Position numbers and translations under genes: made by a program
Shown: in pieces, positions 22,096 to 34,200 of the stretch
Position numbering within the stretch: the first letter of the stretch is position 1
How the letters are laid out: the number at the start of each line of letters is the position of its first letter
Assembly (NCBI RefSeq): GCF_024763615.1
Contig: NW_026604969.1
Location: 1 to 64,000, forward strand
Length of the DNA stretch: 64,000 bases
Source: Phlebotomus papatasi
Lineage: Eukaryota > Arthropoda > Insecta > Diptera > Psychodidae
Direction of reading: 5' to 3'
The notes under the pieces: generated by a model
Databases searched by the model: none
What the model saw: the letters and a program-made list of their open reading frames with translations, nothing else
Told to the model about the DNA's origin: nothing

Positions 22096-23269
22096 CAACC
22101 CCATAACAAATAAAACGGAATGAGAATCAGTAGCGGATAATTCCAAGGAATTAATCCTCTATTTTCTTTGTAATATTCTACAGATTTATCCATTGAATAT
22201 TTTCACAGGAATTCCCGTGTATATAAAATCATGGAGATTTTCAGAGTTATTTAGTGATTTTTTGCACCTGACTAAACTAGTGAAGAAATCCAGCTGTCAA
22301 ATATACCAAATGATTTTATTTCCAAATATTACAGAAATGATAGATATTTCAAGGATTTAGTTGTTTTTATTAAACTTGCGTTTACAAACTTATCACTTTG
22401 TTTAGATAAACAAAAAGCATTACATTTTTTTTTTTTTGAAAATACACACTTAATGTAATAAAAATTCTCATAAATTTTAGATTTTCAATCTATTTAATGT
22501 AATAATTTTAAAATTATCTACACAAAAATGATGCGTCTCATTATTCTTAATATTATTATTATCACCAAAACACTGAGAATCTTAGCACAAAACTTGCAAG
22601 CAAAAAATATTCGTAGTTTAAGTCTATTATGCAGCATCACGTACCTATACCTTCAATTATATTTTCTAACGAATAGTACTTTGCGAAAAACCCGTGGAAA
22701 CGTTTGAACAAGTTGTGGAATTTTCCAGATTGTTCAATTTCCTCAGAAATGCACAGAAATTTCTTAAATGACATACCGCTCGAAATTTCCTGGAACTTTC
22801 CACAATTTTTCTAAAGAATATCGGACTGACATTCCATGTAAAGCAAAGATTCTGTGGCGTTCATCAGATTCAAATTTGCCATTTAATTTTTCTGGAAGTT
22901 TTACAATAATAAGCAGAATAAGCAAAAAAAATGACACAATATTTCCAATGGAATTTTCACTATTGTTGTAGTAGAGGAATATAACAGAAGTTATCGAGAA
23001 TTGTCAAATTGTCATTGTAAAGTCCTTTTCTTATCACTTAATTCTTTATTCTTTCTTCACCTTCCACTTCTTCTTCTTCTTCTCTTCTTTAAAGTTTTTG
23101 TAGGGGCCGGACGTCTCTTGACATCCACACAGCCCGTCACATTGTATTCACCATTCACCACACACTTTTTAGATTTGAATTTTTCCGTTAATTAATTTAT
23201 TATTATTTAGATTGGATTTTAGATTCCACGAAATTTATTTTTATATCACTTCACTTTTTTTTTTTTAAT

Positions 23270-26200
23270 TTAGATTTCAATTTTATTTTTTCTTAAAAAC
23301 TCACACACTTTTTTAACGTTTTCTGTTTCAATATTAGTTGCTATTTCTGTCACTGTTTTGGCTCTATTTATTTTTGGGAATTCTTTTTTAATATTGCAGT
23401 ATTTTGGGCATTTAATGAGTATATGTTGAATATCCTCAGTTTCGCCACAAAAGTCACACTTGTCATCATCGGTTACTTTCATTAATTTAAAAAGCTTCTT
23501 TGTGTATCCGTGGTTGGCTCTAATTCTGTTAAATGTTTTGATACTTGTCACACTCATTCTTTTGTATTTAAACCATGTAATTTTCCTAGGTGTATGTGCT
23601 ACTACTTCCGCGTACGATTTTCCTTTTGTGGCTGTGATTTCTCTAAATTCTTTGTTCCATTTTTTGAATATCCTGTTTTGACTAATTTTGTAGTTGTCTT
23701 TGATTGGTATTTTAATGCTGAATTGGTTTTCTGAAGTAGTTCCATTTTTCGCTGCCTCATCAGCTTTTTCATTTCCGTCGATACCGACGTGACTTGGGAT
23801 CCACTGCAGAACAATTTGTGTGTCTCTATTTTTTGTTGCTAATTGGTGAATTATGCTCTCATAATATTTGTTTGTGTCTGGATTTTTGATGGAGGTCAAA
23901 GCACTTTTGGAGTCAGAGAAAATTACGATTTTCTTTTCTTGCATCTTTGTTGCCAAGATAATAGCATATAAAATTGCTACAGTTTCTATCGTTGCAATGG
24001 ATGTCTTCTCTATCACTTTCCTGCAGATCGATTCCTCTGTCTTGTCGATGTACAGTCCAATTCCTCTCATATCGCGAATAATTGATCCATCAGTAAAAAT
24101 TTTGTAGAATTCTTCATATTGCTTCATACAATCTAATGCACACATTTTTAAGACATTCTTGTTAATTTGGCTTTTTTTCAAATTATTTAAACTTGGGATA
24201 TTTTCATAAATCAATAAATTTACTTGATTATCAATATTATTATTATAAGATGGTGTTGTTTTAGCAATGTTTTTGTGAGTGTTAATTAGTTCTCTCAAAT
24301 CTGGAATTTTTAGAATCGTATCACACAAGTTATTTTGGTCTTTGTTTTGAGCAAACTTTTTCATTAAAAATTTACAACTAAGTTTTTCAATGTCATATTT
24401 TATCGGCATTTCAGCAGCTTCTGATAGTATTGTTGTTATTGGTGTACTTTTGGTGTATCCTAGTATATATCTTAAACTTTCATTTTTAATAGTTTGCAAA
24501 GTGTTATATGTAGTTATAGAAGCATTATGTTTGTAAAGTATTGGTGCTCCATATAAAAGTCTAGATTTAATAATAGCATTATAAACTCGTAGCATAATAT
24601 CGGGATGTACACCACCTTTTTTTGTACAGAAATATTTCAAGATGTTAATATATTGCTGAATGTTTTCTTTTACAATTTTTTTGTGAATATCAAATTTTAA
24701 TTTATTGTTAATAGTAATACCAACTATTTTATGTGATGCTACTTCTTGAATGTTTGTATTATTAATTTTCAATTGATTATTTGTGGAGAATTCCCTTTTG
24801 TTAAATATTAAAAATTTGCATTTTTCAAGATTTAGATTTAAGTTTAAGGAATTTAGTGTTTCTTCTAGAATTGTAATGTAGGATTCAGCCTTTTCCAATG
24901 CAACTTTAGTTGTGTTACCAGAGATTACCATAGTGATATCGTCGGCATACTGATATGTTACACATTCTTCGTTACTAAATTCATGAACTGCAGTAGTATA
25001 CAAGTTAAATAATATTGGGCTCAACTTGCAGCCTTGAGGAACTCCTGAATTACAAATAATTTCTTCTCTTGAATTCCTATTTTCCATAATAACCCGTCTA
25101 TTTCTAAGTAACTGATCAATCCATATAATTAATTCATTACTTATCTTTTTATCCTTCATAATTTTAATTAATTTATCTATGTTCACTTTATCGAACGCTT
25201 TGGAAATATCAGTAAATATAACTATTGAAGTCTTTTTGTTTTCCTTGTTTTCATATAGTTTTCCTGTAATGCTACATAAGTAATCAATAGTGCTCCTTCC
25301 TTTTCTAAATCCAAATGAATTTTCTGGCAAGATCTTTTGAGCTTCTATTTCTTTTTCTAGTTTGTTTTTAATAAAAGTATTAAATATTTTCCCAACTACA
25401 TCTAATAGTGCTATTGGTCTGTAACTTGATACCAAAGATTTGTCTTTTAATGGTTTTAAAATCGGTACTACTTTTATAATTTTCCATTCTTCTGGTACAA
25501 TATTGTTTTCCCATAAGTTATTTATCATGACAGAGATATATTTATAATGTGATATAGGTATAAGCTTTAAAATTTTATTTGATATTTTATTTAGACCTGG
25601 TGCTGAATTTTTTAAATTTTTGAATAAATTATGCAGCTCGCTTTCAGTACAAATGTTAGTTTTGTTTTTTGGGATTTCTTGATCATATTGTTTGATATTT
25701 TCATTTAAAAAATTTAGATCTAGAAATTCTTTAATATTAGTATTATTATTATCATTAAAAAGATTACTCCTTTCTTTATGTTTATTATGGTTAAGTTTAT
25801 TTATGTTGTTCCAGATTTCTTTACTTGATAAATCATGATTGATAGAATTGAGGAATTCAATTCTTGCTTTCTTTTTTTCTTTTTTTTATTTCAATTTTTA
25901 ATTTATTTTCTGCCTTTTTCCTCTCCTTATCGGATTCAAGTGATTTTAGTTTGTGATGAATTTTTTGTTTTGCATCTTTAATTAACCACAGCCTTTTGAT
26001 TTTTTCAGTCCACCAATATTTTGGTATATATTTATTTTTTTCATTTATTATAATAGTGTTTTTCGTAATTAAATTTTCTAGAATTTCTTCATATTCTATT
26101 AAATTCTTAATATTACTAATATCTATATTTTCAATATCATTCTTTAATTTCCCGTAATTAATTATTTCTTTAATGTTTGGAATTCTTTTGTTATTATCGC

Positions 26201-26852
26201 TTATAATAATAGGGAGGTGATCAGATCCTAGTGGTTCTTGTAAAACTGACCAACTAAATAAACCAGTCAAATTTCTTGATACTAAAGTAATATCAATTGC
26301 TGATACTAAATTTTTACTTGAACTTTGATAAGTATAATCACCTGAGTTTAAGCAAGTAAAATTTGAATTGTTAATTATATTAGAAATTATATTGCCTCTC
26401 ACATCATTTTTACTATTTAATTCCCACAGTGTGTTATGAGCATTTATGTCTCCTCCTATAATTAAATTATCAGTAAAATTCAGTTTGTCAATCAATTTCA
26501 AAATTCTGTTTTCTGTATCATTTGTGCTAACTGTTGGTGGTATATAAATTGAAACAAAGTTGTATTTTTTATTTTCGTATTCAACATTAACAAATATAGC
26601 CTCTATAGGGTTAAATTCAGTTTTGATTTCATATTTATAAGAATAATTCTTGTGAATACCTATTGTTACACCTCCACGTCCATCGCTTCTGCAATTATTC
26701 ACTAGATTAAAGTTTTTTAGTTTCACTTTGTTTTCACTTTTCAGCCAGGTTTCGGATAATAAAAGAATGTCAATTTCATTTGAATTAGCAAAATGTTCGA
26801 TCAAGTCTTTGTTATGCCACAAACTTCTGCAATTCAGTTGAAGAATCTTCAT
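23270..26852 (-). pseudogene. I-like LINE ORF2: endonuclease, reverse transcriptase, RNase H (one frameshift)
   Basis: The endonuclease (from 26852) has LQLNCRSL, LLSETWLKS, GGDINAHNTLW and GSDHLPII, covering the catalytic Asn, Glu, Asp and His positions. The RT has SYRPIALLDVVGKIFN, FGFRKGRSTIDYL, TDISKAFDKVN (motif A), SGVPQGCKLSPILFNLY and YQYADDITMVI (YADD). RNase H shows IFTDGSIIR, ETVAILYAI, VIFSDSKSAL and IPSHVGIDGNEKADE. A Cys-rich CDFCGETEDIQHILIKCP block lies near the C-terminus. The only lesion seen is a 1-base indel in the A-rich run at about 25865-25890. The frame changes there and then stays open through 25528 to the stop. It could be a real mutation or a homopolymer sequencing error. 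Confidence 0.85.
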
Positions 26853-26941
26853 TTTGGAAGAGCAAATTCGTATTCATCTGGATTGAATCCTCGAATCGGA
26901 GGAACTCCAATCAGCTTCTTAACATACTCGATGTCCACGCG

Positions 26942-28315
26942 TTAATAATTTTGATCAATGTCAATCTTTGCTCCTTTTGGTTTTGTTCCCATAGTAGTCT
27001 TGTTCAGGGAAATCACTCCTGTAGTTGCCGTAACAGAATTTTTTGACCTCAACATCTTCTTGTTCATTTGCTTCTGGATCTTTCTCTGTGTACGAGTTTT
27101 GGCTGAATTCTCTCGAATTATTGTCGGCCTCGTGTTTGTACTGCTTGTTGAAGCATCAGATATTTCCATGTGATCAGTCTGCTGTTTGTCTTCCTCCACA
27201 CGTTCTGGATTGCTCTCATCAGGATTCTTCATGAATGAAGGACTAAGAGAGTGAGAACTCTCCTCTTGTGTGTCTTTAATCACACCAGCATCTTGGTATT
27301 CTTCATAGCGAGACTCTGGTGGAACTCCCAAGCGTGTTTTCCCTACACATTCACAATTGCACGTAGTGCAGCCCCTGTTATTCCTGGACACTTCAGCGTA
27401 CGATTTGCCAAATTCTCCGGAACACAATGACTCGTACCTGACTTTTGCTGCTTTATAGGTGATCCTCTCAGTTACTTTTATCTCTTGTATCTTCTGCTCT
27501 TTCTTGAAAATCGGACATGACTTTGAAGAGGCAATGTGAGCATCACCACAATTAGCACACTTAATCTGTTCTTTGCAAGGATTTGGATCATGGTTTTTCT
27601 CTGCACAACGACCACAAACAGCATCTCCCACGCATCTTGCTGAAACATGGCCAAAACGTTGGCAGGAAAAACATCTAACCGGCTTTGGCACGTATACGTT
27701 TGTACGGATCACTCTGTAACCGATCTTGATAAATTGAGGACGTTCCGGAAGATCAAAAGTAAATATAAAAACTGGTGAGGATATCCACTCAGGTTGTTTT
27801 GTATCATCAGCTTGGTTCTTCATTCTATTATTCACGTCCGTGTTTTTCACCTTCAAATTCACGATATCAATCACCTTTTGAGAAGCAAGCTCACGTTTCA
27901 TCTCTTCCAAATCCCAATGTGTCATATCCCAGTCGCGAAATACGGCTTTTGATTGATTGAGCTTAGCGTGCATGTTGAATTCAACAGCCAATCCATCTAT
28001 CTCCTTGATTTCTACTAGTGATTTAGCCTGCATCAAATTTGAGGTTTCAATCAAAAGGCTTCCATCAAAAAAGTTTTTGATGTTCACTTCCCCCACCACA
28101 GCTTTTTCTATTGCCCATGGTTTATACTGCGATAGCGATTGCCCATCCACTCTTTTTCCCACTACAAATCTTTTTGCGCTGTCTAGAATAGCAGTTTCCC
28201 AATTATCTGCATTCTTCATCTTCTCCCTGATATCTTGAGTTTGTCCCCATTCAGGGAAATGAGCCACATTTTTTAGGGGAATTTCCCCAATCGCAACTTT
28301 TTTAATGGCCACCAT
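26942..28315 (-). CDS. I-like LINE ORF1, nucleic-acid-binding Gag-like protein with zinc knuckles
   Basis: This 457-residue protein is intact. ORF1 proteins of I/Jockey-type LINEs coat the element RNA. The N-terminal half has an RRM-like/Gag-like region (KAVVGEVNIKNFFDGSLLIE and so on). The centre carries three Cys/His knuckles in the usual order: RCFSCQRFGHVSARC, CGRCAEKNHDPNPC and CANCGDAHIASSKSCP, followed by the charged EQKIQEIKV helix. The C-terminal third is Ser/Thr/Glu-rich and ends basic. The start at 28315 is the first ATG. ORF2 begins 89 bp after its stop, so ORF2 probably relies on reinitiation or a similar mechanism. Confidence 0.85.
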   Translation of the reverse strand: MVAIKKVAIGEIPLKNVAHFPEWGQTQDIREKMKNADNWETAILDSAKRFVVGKRVDGQSLSQYKPWAIEKAVVGEVNIKNFFDGSLLIETSNLMQAKSLVEIKEIDGLAVEFNMHAKLNQSKAVFRDWDMTHWDLEEMKRELASQKVIDIVNLKVKNTDVNNRMKNQADDTKQPEWISSPVFIFTFDLPERPQFIKIGYRVIRTNVYVPKPVRCFSCQRFGHVSARCVGDAVCGRCAEKNHDPNPCKEQIKCANCGDAHIASSKSCPIFKKEQKIQEIKVTERITYKAAKVRYESLCSGEFGKSYAEVSRNNRGCTTCNCECVGKTRLGVPPESRYEEYQDAGVIKDTQEESSHSLSPSFMKNPDESNPERVEEDKQQTDHMEISDASTSSTNTRPTIIRENSAKTRTQRKIQKQMNKKMLRSKNSVTATTGVISLNKTTMGTKPKGAKIDIDQNY

Positions 28316-28915
28316 TTTAGCTTTAGGCCGCGTGTAGAAATAGCAAATTGTCTTTTACGCTTTTATGTGTATTAATTCTTTAATTATTTTATCTTTAAAT
28401 TGTTCCGTCAATATATTTTAACAAATTGAAATAATTTTAGAGTTCACTTAGCTGATTTATCTGGAATTTTCGCCAATATTTCCTCGGAGCGCAATTTTTC
28501 ACAACCACCACGTACGAATATTCACCACTTTTTTTTCTTCACCTTCCACGTCTCATACAACAATCTTCTTCTTCTTCCCTTATTCTTCTGTCTCCCCTCT
28601 AAATTCCCCTTTCTGTCCTAAAGTGTACTAATTCCCACCTAACCCTACATTTCACCCTATAACCAGCATGTCCAGTATACTACAGTCATATATTTACAAA
28701 ATCAATTTCAAAATTTTCTCAACATGCGTGTCCTTTTTTTTGAAAATAGTGCTTAGGATTATGTAGATAATTGATCTAGTGAATTTAGGAAGAAATTTTC
28801 GTCTAGGAAAACTGTGTGGCTGTTTATCACATTCCATAAAAACAGAGGGCCTATGAACAGTCCGCAAAGATGTTGAAGGATAATTCCTAACATTGTATTG
28901 GAATAATATTTTCTA
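28316..28915. other. 5' non-coding region of the I-like LINE and flank
   Basis: No gene. Pyrimidine-rich sequence (TTCTTCTTCTTCCC, about 28564-28600) is probably LINE leader. The border between leader and flank is not visible. Confidence 0.4.
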
Positions 28916-29170
28916 ATATATCGACGGTTCCATTCCATACTATGCTATCTCAGAATGACAACATTTCAGGAGAGTCATTTGAAGTTGGCGATTTCCTATG
29001 CTGCCTGTGTATTTTTTTTTTCAAAAAAATGGAATATCTCGTTACGCGGACGTCGGATGACCACCAAATTTTTACCAGTTGTAGATCTCGGTCCCAGGAA
29101 CAACATATCTTTCGGAGTAGTACTATGCTAAGTCGACTTAGCATAGTATGGAATGGAGCCGTCGATATAT
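28916..29170. mobile_element. MITE with 32-bp terminal inverted repeats and a 28-bp palindrome
   Basis: ATATATCGACGGTTCCATTC... at 28916-28947 pairs with its reverse complement at 29139-29170, with one clear mismatch. Immediately inside the right end is a perfect 28-bp palindrome, 29121-29148, centred on GTC/GAC. There is no transposase. Length is about 255 bp. The TA-rich ends fit a TA target, but the duplication is not resolvable. Confidence 0.8.
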
Positions 29171-31086
29171 AACCAATAAGGTAAAGATTAATAGATTAAT
29201 AAGATTAATAGATTTAAGATTTTTAAAAATAGAGGGCGTGCGGTTATGGTTTTGTCACTTTGAAAAAGGCGATTTTCTAATACTTCTTTCAACTTAAAAT
29301 CTCAATCAAACTCAACCGACTAACCATTACAATTTTCTTTTCTCAGATAATGAAATGGAAGTATTAAGGTAAAAAGTACAATAAAATTTCTATAATTTGT
29401 TCAAAATACGAAAAAAAAGGTGCGATTATGATTTTGTCGCTTACTTTAGTATTTTTAGTGAATTTTTGAGGATAATTTCCTAAAAATGCATAAAAAGAGT
29501 ATTTTTCTAGAGATGTCGGTCCTAGTGGAATCCAACCCAGCTTCTAAAGAACATTTCCTCTGATTTTCCTTTAAGAATTACCGGAAATCATTACAAATTG
29601 TATTCCTCAGATGTCTTTAGTGCAGTAGCTCCAGACTCCATGGATGACAACGATGACAACATGGAAGAAACGGAGAAAATTTACAAACTCATTGGCATCT
29701 ATGACTTTCCAAAATGCGCAAACGTAGCCTCAAAACTCTATTATTATTTTCTTCTACATATTGTCTAAATCAAAGTATGCTGTGGGTAAACTTTTTTTTT
29801 GCAATAATCTCGAAAACACTTTCAACAATAGAATCTCAGAAGTTACCCGGAAAAGTGAATTTGTGAATTTGTGAAAAGTGAATTTTCAGAATTTCAGTAA
29901 GATTGGGGGAAAACTTGTGGATAGGGATCTGGTTTAGAAGAAGGACTTGTGATCAGGAACAGGAACATTGACAGCTCCTTTTGCTATACTTGCGACGAGG
30001 CTCCTAGTTACGAATTTACTTCTCTGGGTAGTTACTGAGATTTGTCTATTGAAAGCGTTATGAGATTATCACGAAAAAATCAACTTTCCTCACAGCAAAC
30101 TGTGAATATCACACAAAATTTTTAGATAAAATAAAGACAAAGTTTTGAGATTATGTTCGCGCATTCCGGAAAGTAAATAATAGAGATGCCAGAGGGTCCG
30201 TCAACCTCCTCTTTTCCATCCATGTTATAAACCATGAAGCACGGAGCAAATGTACTGAAGAAGACTTCAAGAAAACACCGATACGTTAACTTCCGGATAT
30301 TTCTAGAGAAAAATCATTGAAAATATTCCTTTAAAACTAGATCGAAATTTATTAAATAAAAATGACATCTCAAAAAAACACTCTCCCTTCGTTCTTTTTT
30401 TGGAAAATTTTCCGCAAAAATTCGCTAAATACTATACCAGAAACTTTCAAAAACACTTTTCTTGCTTTTTTTCAGCAATGAAACAACATTTTTTCTATCA
30501 GGCCTGTCAAAAATAGGAATTTTTCTTTCAAACATTTTTGAAATTTTTGAAGATATCAGCTTCAATGCGTAGACACAGTTGATTGATACAAAACAATAAA
30601 ATATTAAAAAATTGGCTTCCAGGAAAAATATATTTGAAACATAATTTTATTTAGTTGTGTAAATGAAGTGATCAATTTTTCTTTTATGTTGAAATAATTT
30701 TCTAAATATCATAAACATTATTTTTTGCCCCAGCAATATCTTAACATATATCACAACATAAAATAATTGTTTTCACTAAAGGAGTTTTACAAGTTCAGTA
30801 GTGAAAATACAATTATTTCATACTACTGAAATATTTAAACTACTGTAGATTTGTATTACTGAATTGAAACTATATTTAAATGTGATTTTTATCATGTTGA
30901 ATATATCTGAAGGAATTGTCCTCAGACATGGCCGTGGACTGTCCGACGATCCATTTTTTCATGGGGTGTGGCCATAGAAATTTCTTCAATGTGAATTCCA
31001 TGACAATCATCCTCAATTATTTACACCATCTTCACCTATTTTTAATCAAGTATAGGTATTCTTAAAGGTTTAGGATATTTTAGAAT
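29171..31086. other. AT-rich intergenic stretch, nothing recognised
   Basis: About 1.9 kb has no frame of useful length, no recognisable RNA gene and no clear repeat. It may be the original host sequence between insertions. Confidence 0.45.
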
Positions 31087-31296
31087 TGAGGACCTTATTG
31101 CAAAAACCCTGTATCTTTTTTGTCAGAGCAAAAAAACTGTCAAAAAATCTTACGAGCAAAAAACAGCCACAGTTTTTTAACGAGCTAAAAACCATTTATC
31201 AATCATTTCTCGCAGTATAATTGAATTAGAATTTGCAAGAAAAAGCAATTTCATGATCTACGAACATAAGACGTCCTTCTCATCATCATTTTAGAC

Positions 31297-34200
31297 ATCC
31301 CCAAATCTTCTTTATCCACAAGATGACCATCCCTGGAAAAGCTCTGGACATGGTATTATCCTACTTTTCCTCATTTTTCCTCCAGATATGATCAGTTTTG
31401 AGCCCATCCACATGGTGATCATCTCCAGCATTGTTCCGGATATGGAGTTCCCTAGCTTTTTCGCCATCTCTCTTCCAGAAATGGCCAGATCTGAGTCCAT
31501 CCACATGGTGATCATCTCCAGCACTGTTCCGGATATGGAATTCCCTAGCTTTTTCGCCATCTCTCTTCCAGAAATGGCCAGATCTGAGTCCATCCACATG
31601 GGGACTATCTCCAGCATTGTTCCGGATATGGAATTCCCTAGCTTTTTCGCCATCTCTCTTCTAGAAATGGTCAGATCTGAGTCCATCCACATGGGGACCA
31701 TCTCCAGCATTGTTCCGGATATGGAATTCCCTAGCTTTTTCGCCATCTCTCTTCCAGAAATGGTCAGATCTGAGTCCATCCACATGGTGACCATCTCCAG
31801 CACTGTTCCGGATATGGAATTCCCTAGCTTTTTCGCCATCTCTCTTCCAGAAATGGTCAGATCTGAGTCCATCCACATGGGGACCATCTCCAGCACTGTT
31901 CCGGATATGGAATTCCCTAGCTTTTTCGCCATCTCTCTTCCTGAAATGGTCAGATCTGAGTCCATCCAAATGGGGACCATCTCCAGCACTGTTCCGGATA
32001 TGGAATTCCCCAGCCTTTTCGCCATCTCTCTTCCAGAAATGGTCAGATCAGAGTCCATCCACATGGTGATCATCTCCAGCACTGTTCCGGATATGGAATT
32101 CCCTAGCTTTTTCGCCATCTCTCTTCCTGAAATGGTCAGATGTGAGTCCATCCACATGGTGACCATCCCCAAATTTTCTTTATCCACAAGATGACCATCC
32201 CTGGAAAAGCTCTGGGCATGGTATTATCCTACTTTTCCTCATTTTTCCTCCAGATATGATCAGTTTTGAGCCCATCCATATGATGACCATCTCCAGCACT
32301 GTTCCGGATATAGAATTCCCTAGCTTTTTCGCCATCTCTCTCCCAGAAATGGTCAGATCTGAGTCCATCCACATGGTGACCATCTCCAGCACTGTTCCGG
32401 ATATAGAATTCCCTAGCTTTTTCGCCATCTCTCTTCCAAAAATGGTCAGATCTGAGTCCATCCACATGGGGACCATCTCAAGTACTGTTCCGAATATGGA
32501 ATTCCCTAGCTTTTTCGCCATCTCTCTTCCAGAAATGGTCAGATCTGAGTCCATCCACATGGGGACCATCTCCAGCACTGTTCCGGATATGGAATTCCCT
32601 AGCTTTTTCGCCATCTCTCTTCCTGAAATGGTCAAATCTGAGTCCATCCACATGGTGACCATCTCCAGCACTGTTCCGGATATGGAATTCCCTAGCTTTT
32701 TCGCCATCTCTCTTCCAGAAATGGTCAGATCTGAGTCCATCCACATGGGGACCATCTCCAGCACTGTTCCGGATATGGAATTCCCTAGCTTTTTCGCCAT
32801 CTCTCTTCCTGAAATGGTCAGATCTGAGTCCATCCACATGGTGACCATCTCCAGCACTGTTCCGGATATGGAATTCCCTAGCTTTTTCGCCATCTCTCTC
32901 CCAGAAATGGTCAGATCTGAGTCCATCCACATGGGGACCATCTCCAGCACTGTTCCGGATATGGAATTCCCTAGCTTTTTCGCCATCTCTCTTCCTGAAA
33001 TGGTTAGATCTGAGTCCATCCACATGGTGACCATCTCCAAATCTTCTTTATCCACAAGATGACCATCCCTGGAAAAGCTCTGGACATGGTATTATCCTAC
33101 TTTTCCTCATTTTTCCTCCAGATATGATCAGTTTTGAGCCCATCCATATGATGACTATCCCCAGCACTGTTCCGGATATAGAATTCCCTAGCTTTTTCGC
33201 CATCTCTCTCCCAGAAATGGTCAGATCTGAGTCCATCCACATGGGGACCATCTCCAGCACTGTTCCGGATATGGAATTCCCTAGCTTTTTCGCCATCTCT
33301 CTTCCTGAAATGGTCAGATCTGAGTCCATCCACATGGTGACCATCTCCAGCACTGTTCCGGATATGGAATTCCCTAGCTTTTTCGCCATCTCTCTTCCAG
33401 AAATGGTCAGATCTGAGTCCATCCACATGGGGACCATCTCCAGCATTGTTCCGGATATGGAATTCCCTAGCTTTTTCGCCATCTCTCTTCCAGAAATGAT
33501 CAGATCTGAGTCCATCCACATGGGGACCATCTCCAGCACTGTTCCGGATATGGAATTCCCTAGCTTTTTCGCCATCTCTCTTCCTGAAATGGTCAGATCT
33601 GAGTCCATCCACATGGTGACCATCCCCAAATTTTCTTTATCCACAAGATGACCATCCCTGGAAAAGCTCTGGGCATGGTATTATCCTACTTTTCCTCATT
33701 TTTCCTCCAGATATGATCAGTTTTGAGCCCGTCCATATGATGACCATCTCCAGCACTGTTCCGGATATAGAATTCCCTAGCTTTTTCGCCATCTCTCTCA
33801 CAGAAATGGTCAGATCTGAGTCCATCCACATGGTGACCATCTCCAGCACTGTTCCGGATATAGAATTCCCTAGCTTTTTCGCCATCTCTCTTCCAAAAAT
33901 GGTCAGATCTGAGTCCATCCACATGGGGACCATCTCAAGTACTGTTCCGAATATGGAATTCCCTAGCTTTTTCGCCATCTCTCTTCCAGAAATGGTCAGA
34001 TCTGAGTCCATCCACATGGGGACCATCTCCAGCACTGTTCCGGATATGGAATTCCCTAGCTTTTTCGCCATCTCTCTTCCTGAAATGGTCAAATCTGAGT
34101 CCATCCACATGGTGACCATCTCCAGCACTGTTCCGGATATGGAATTCCCTAGCTTTTTCGCCATCTCTCTTCCAGAAATGGTCAGATCTGAGTCCATCCA

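Larger units (their letters stand above)
21061..23254. other. AT-rich non-coding stretch with two local duplications
   Basis: No convincing gene is present. It holds a diverged direct duplication (about 21428-21620 and 21730-21915) and a 44-bp tandem pair (22008-22095). A pyrimidine-rich patch at 23040-23100 precedes the 3' end of the I-like LINE. Confidence 0.5.
23255..28315 (-). mobile_element. I-like non-LTR retrotransposon with ORF1, ORF2 and A12 tail
   Basis: A nearly complete LINE is read leftward: a zinc-knuckle ORF1 (28315-26942), an 89-bp spacer, ORF2 with endonuclease, RT and RNase H (26852-23270), and an A12 tract (T12 on the plus strand, 23255-23266) only a few bases after the ORF2 stop. 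The endonuclease-RT-RNase H order places it near the I clade rather than Jockey, which usually lacks RNase H (inference). The 5' boundary, probably within 28316-28650, and the target duplications were not identified. Confidence 0.82.
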
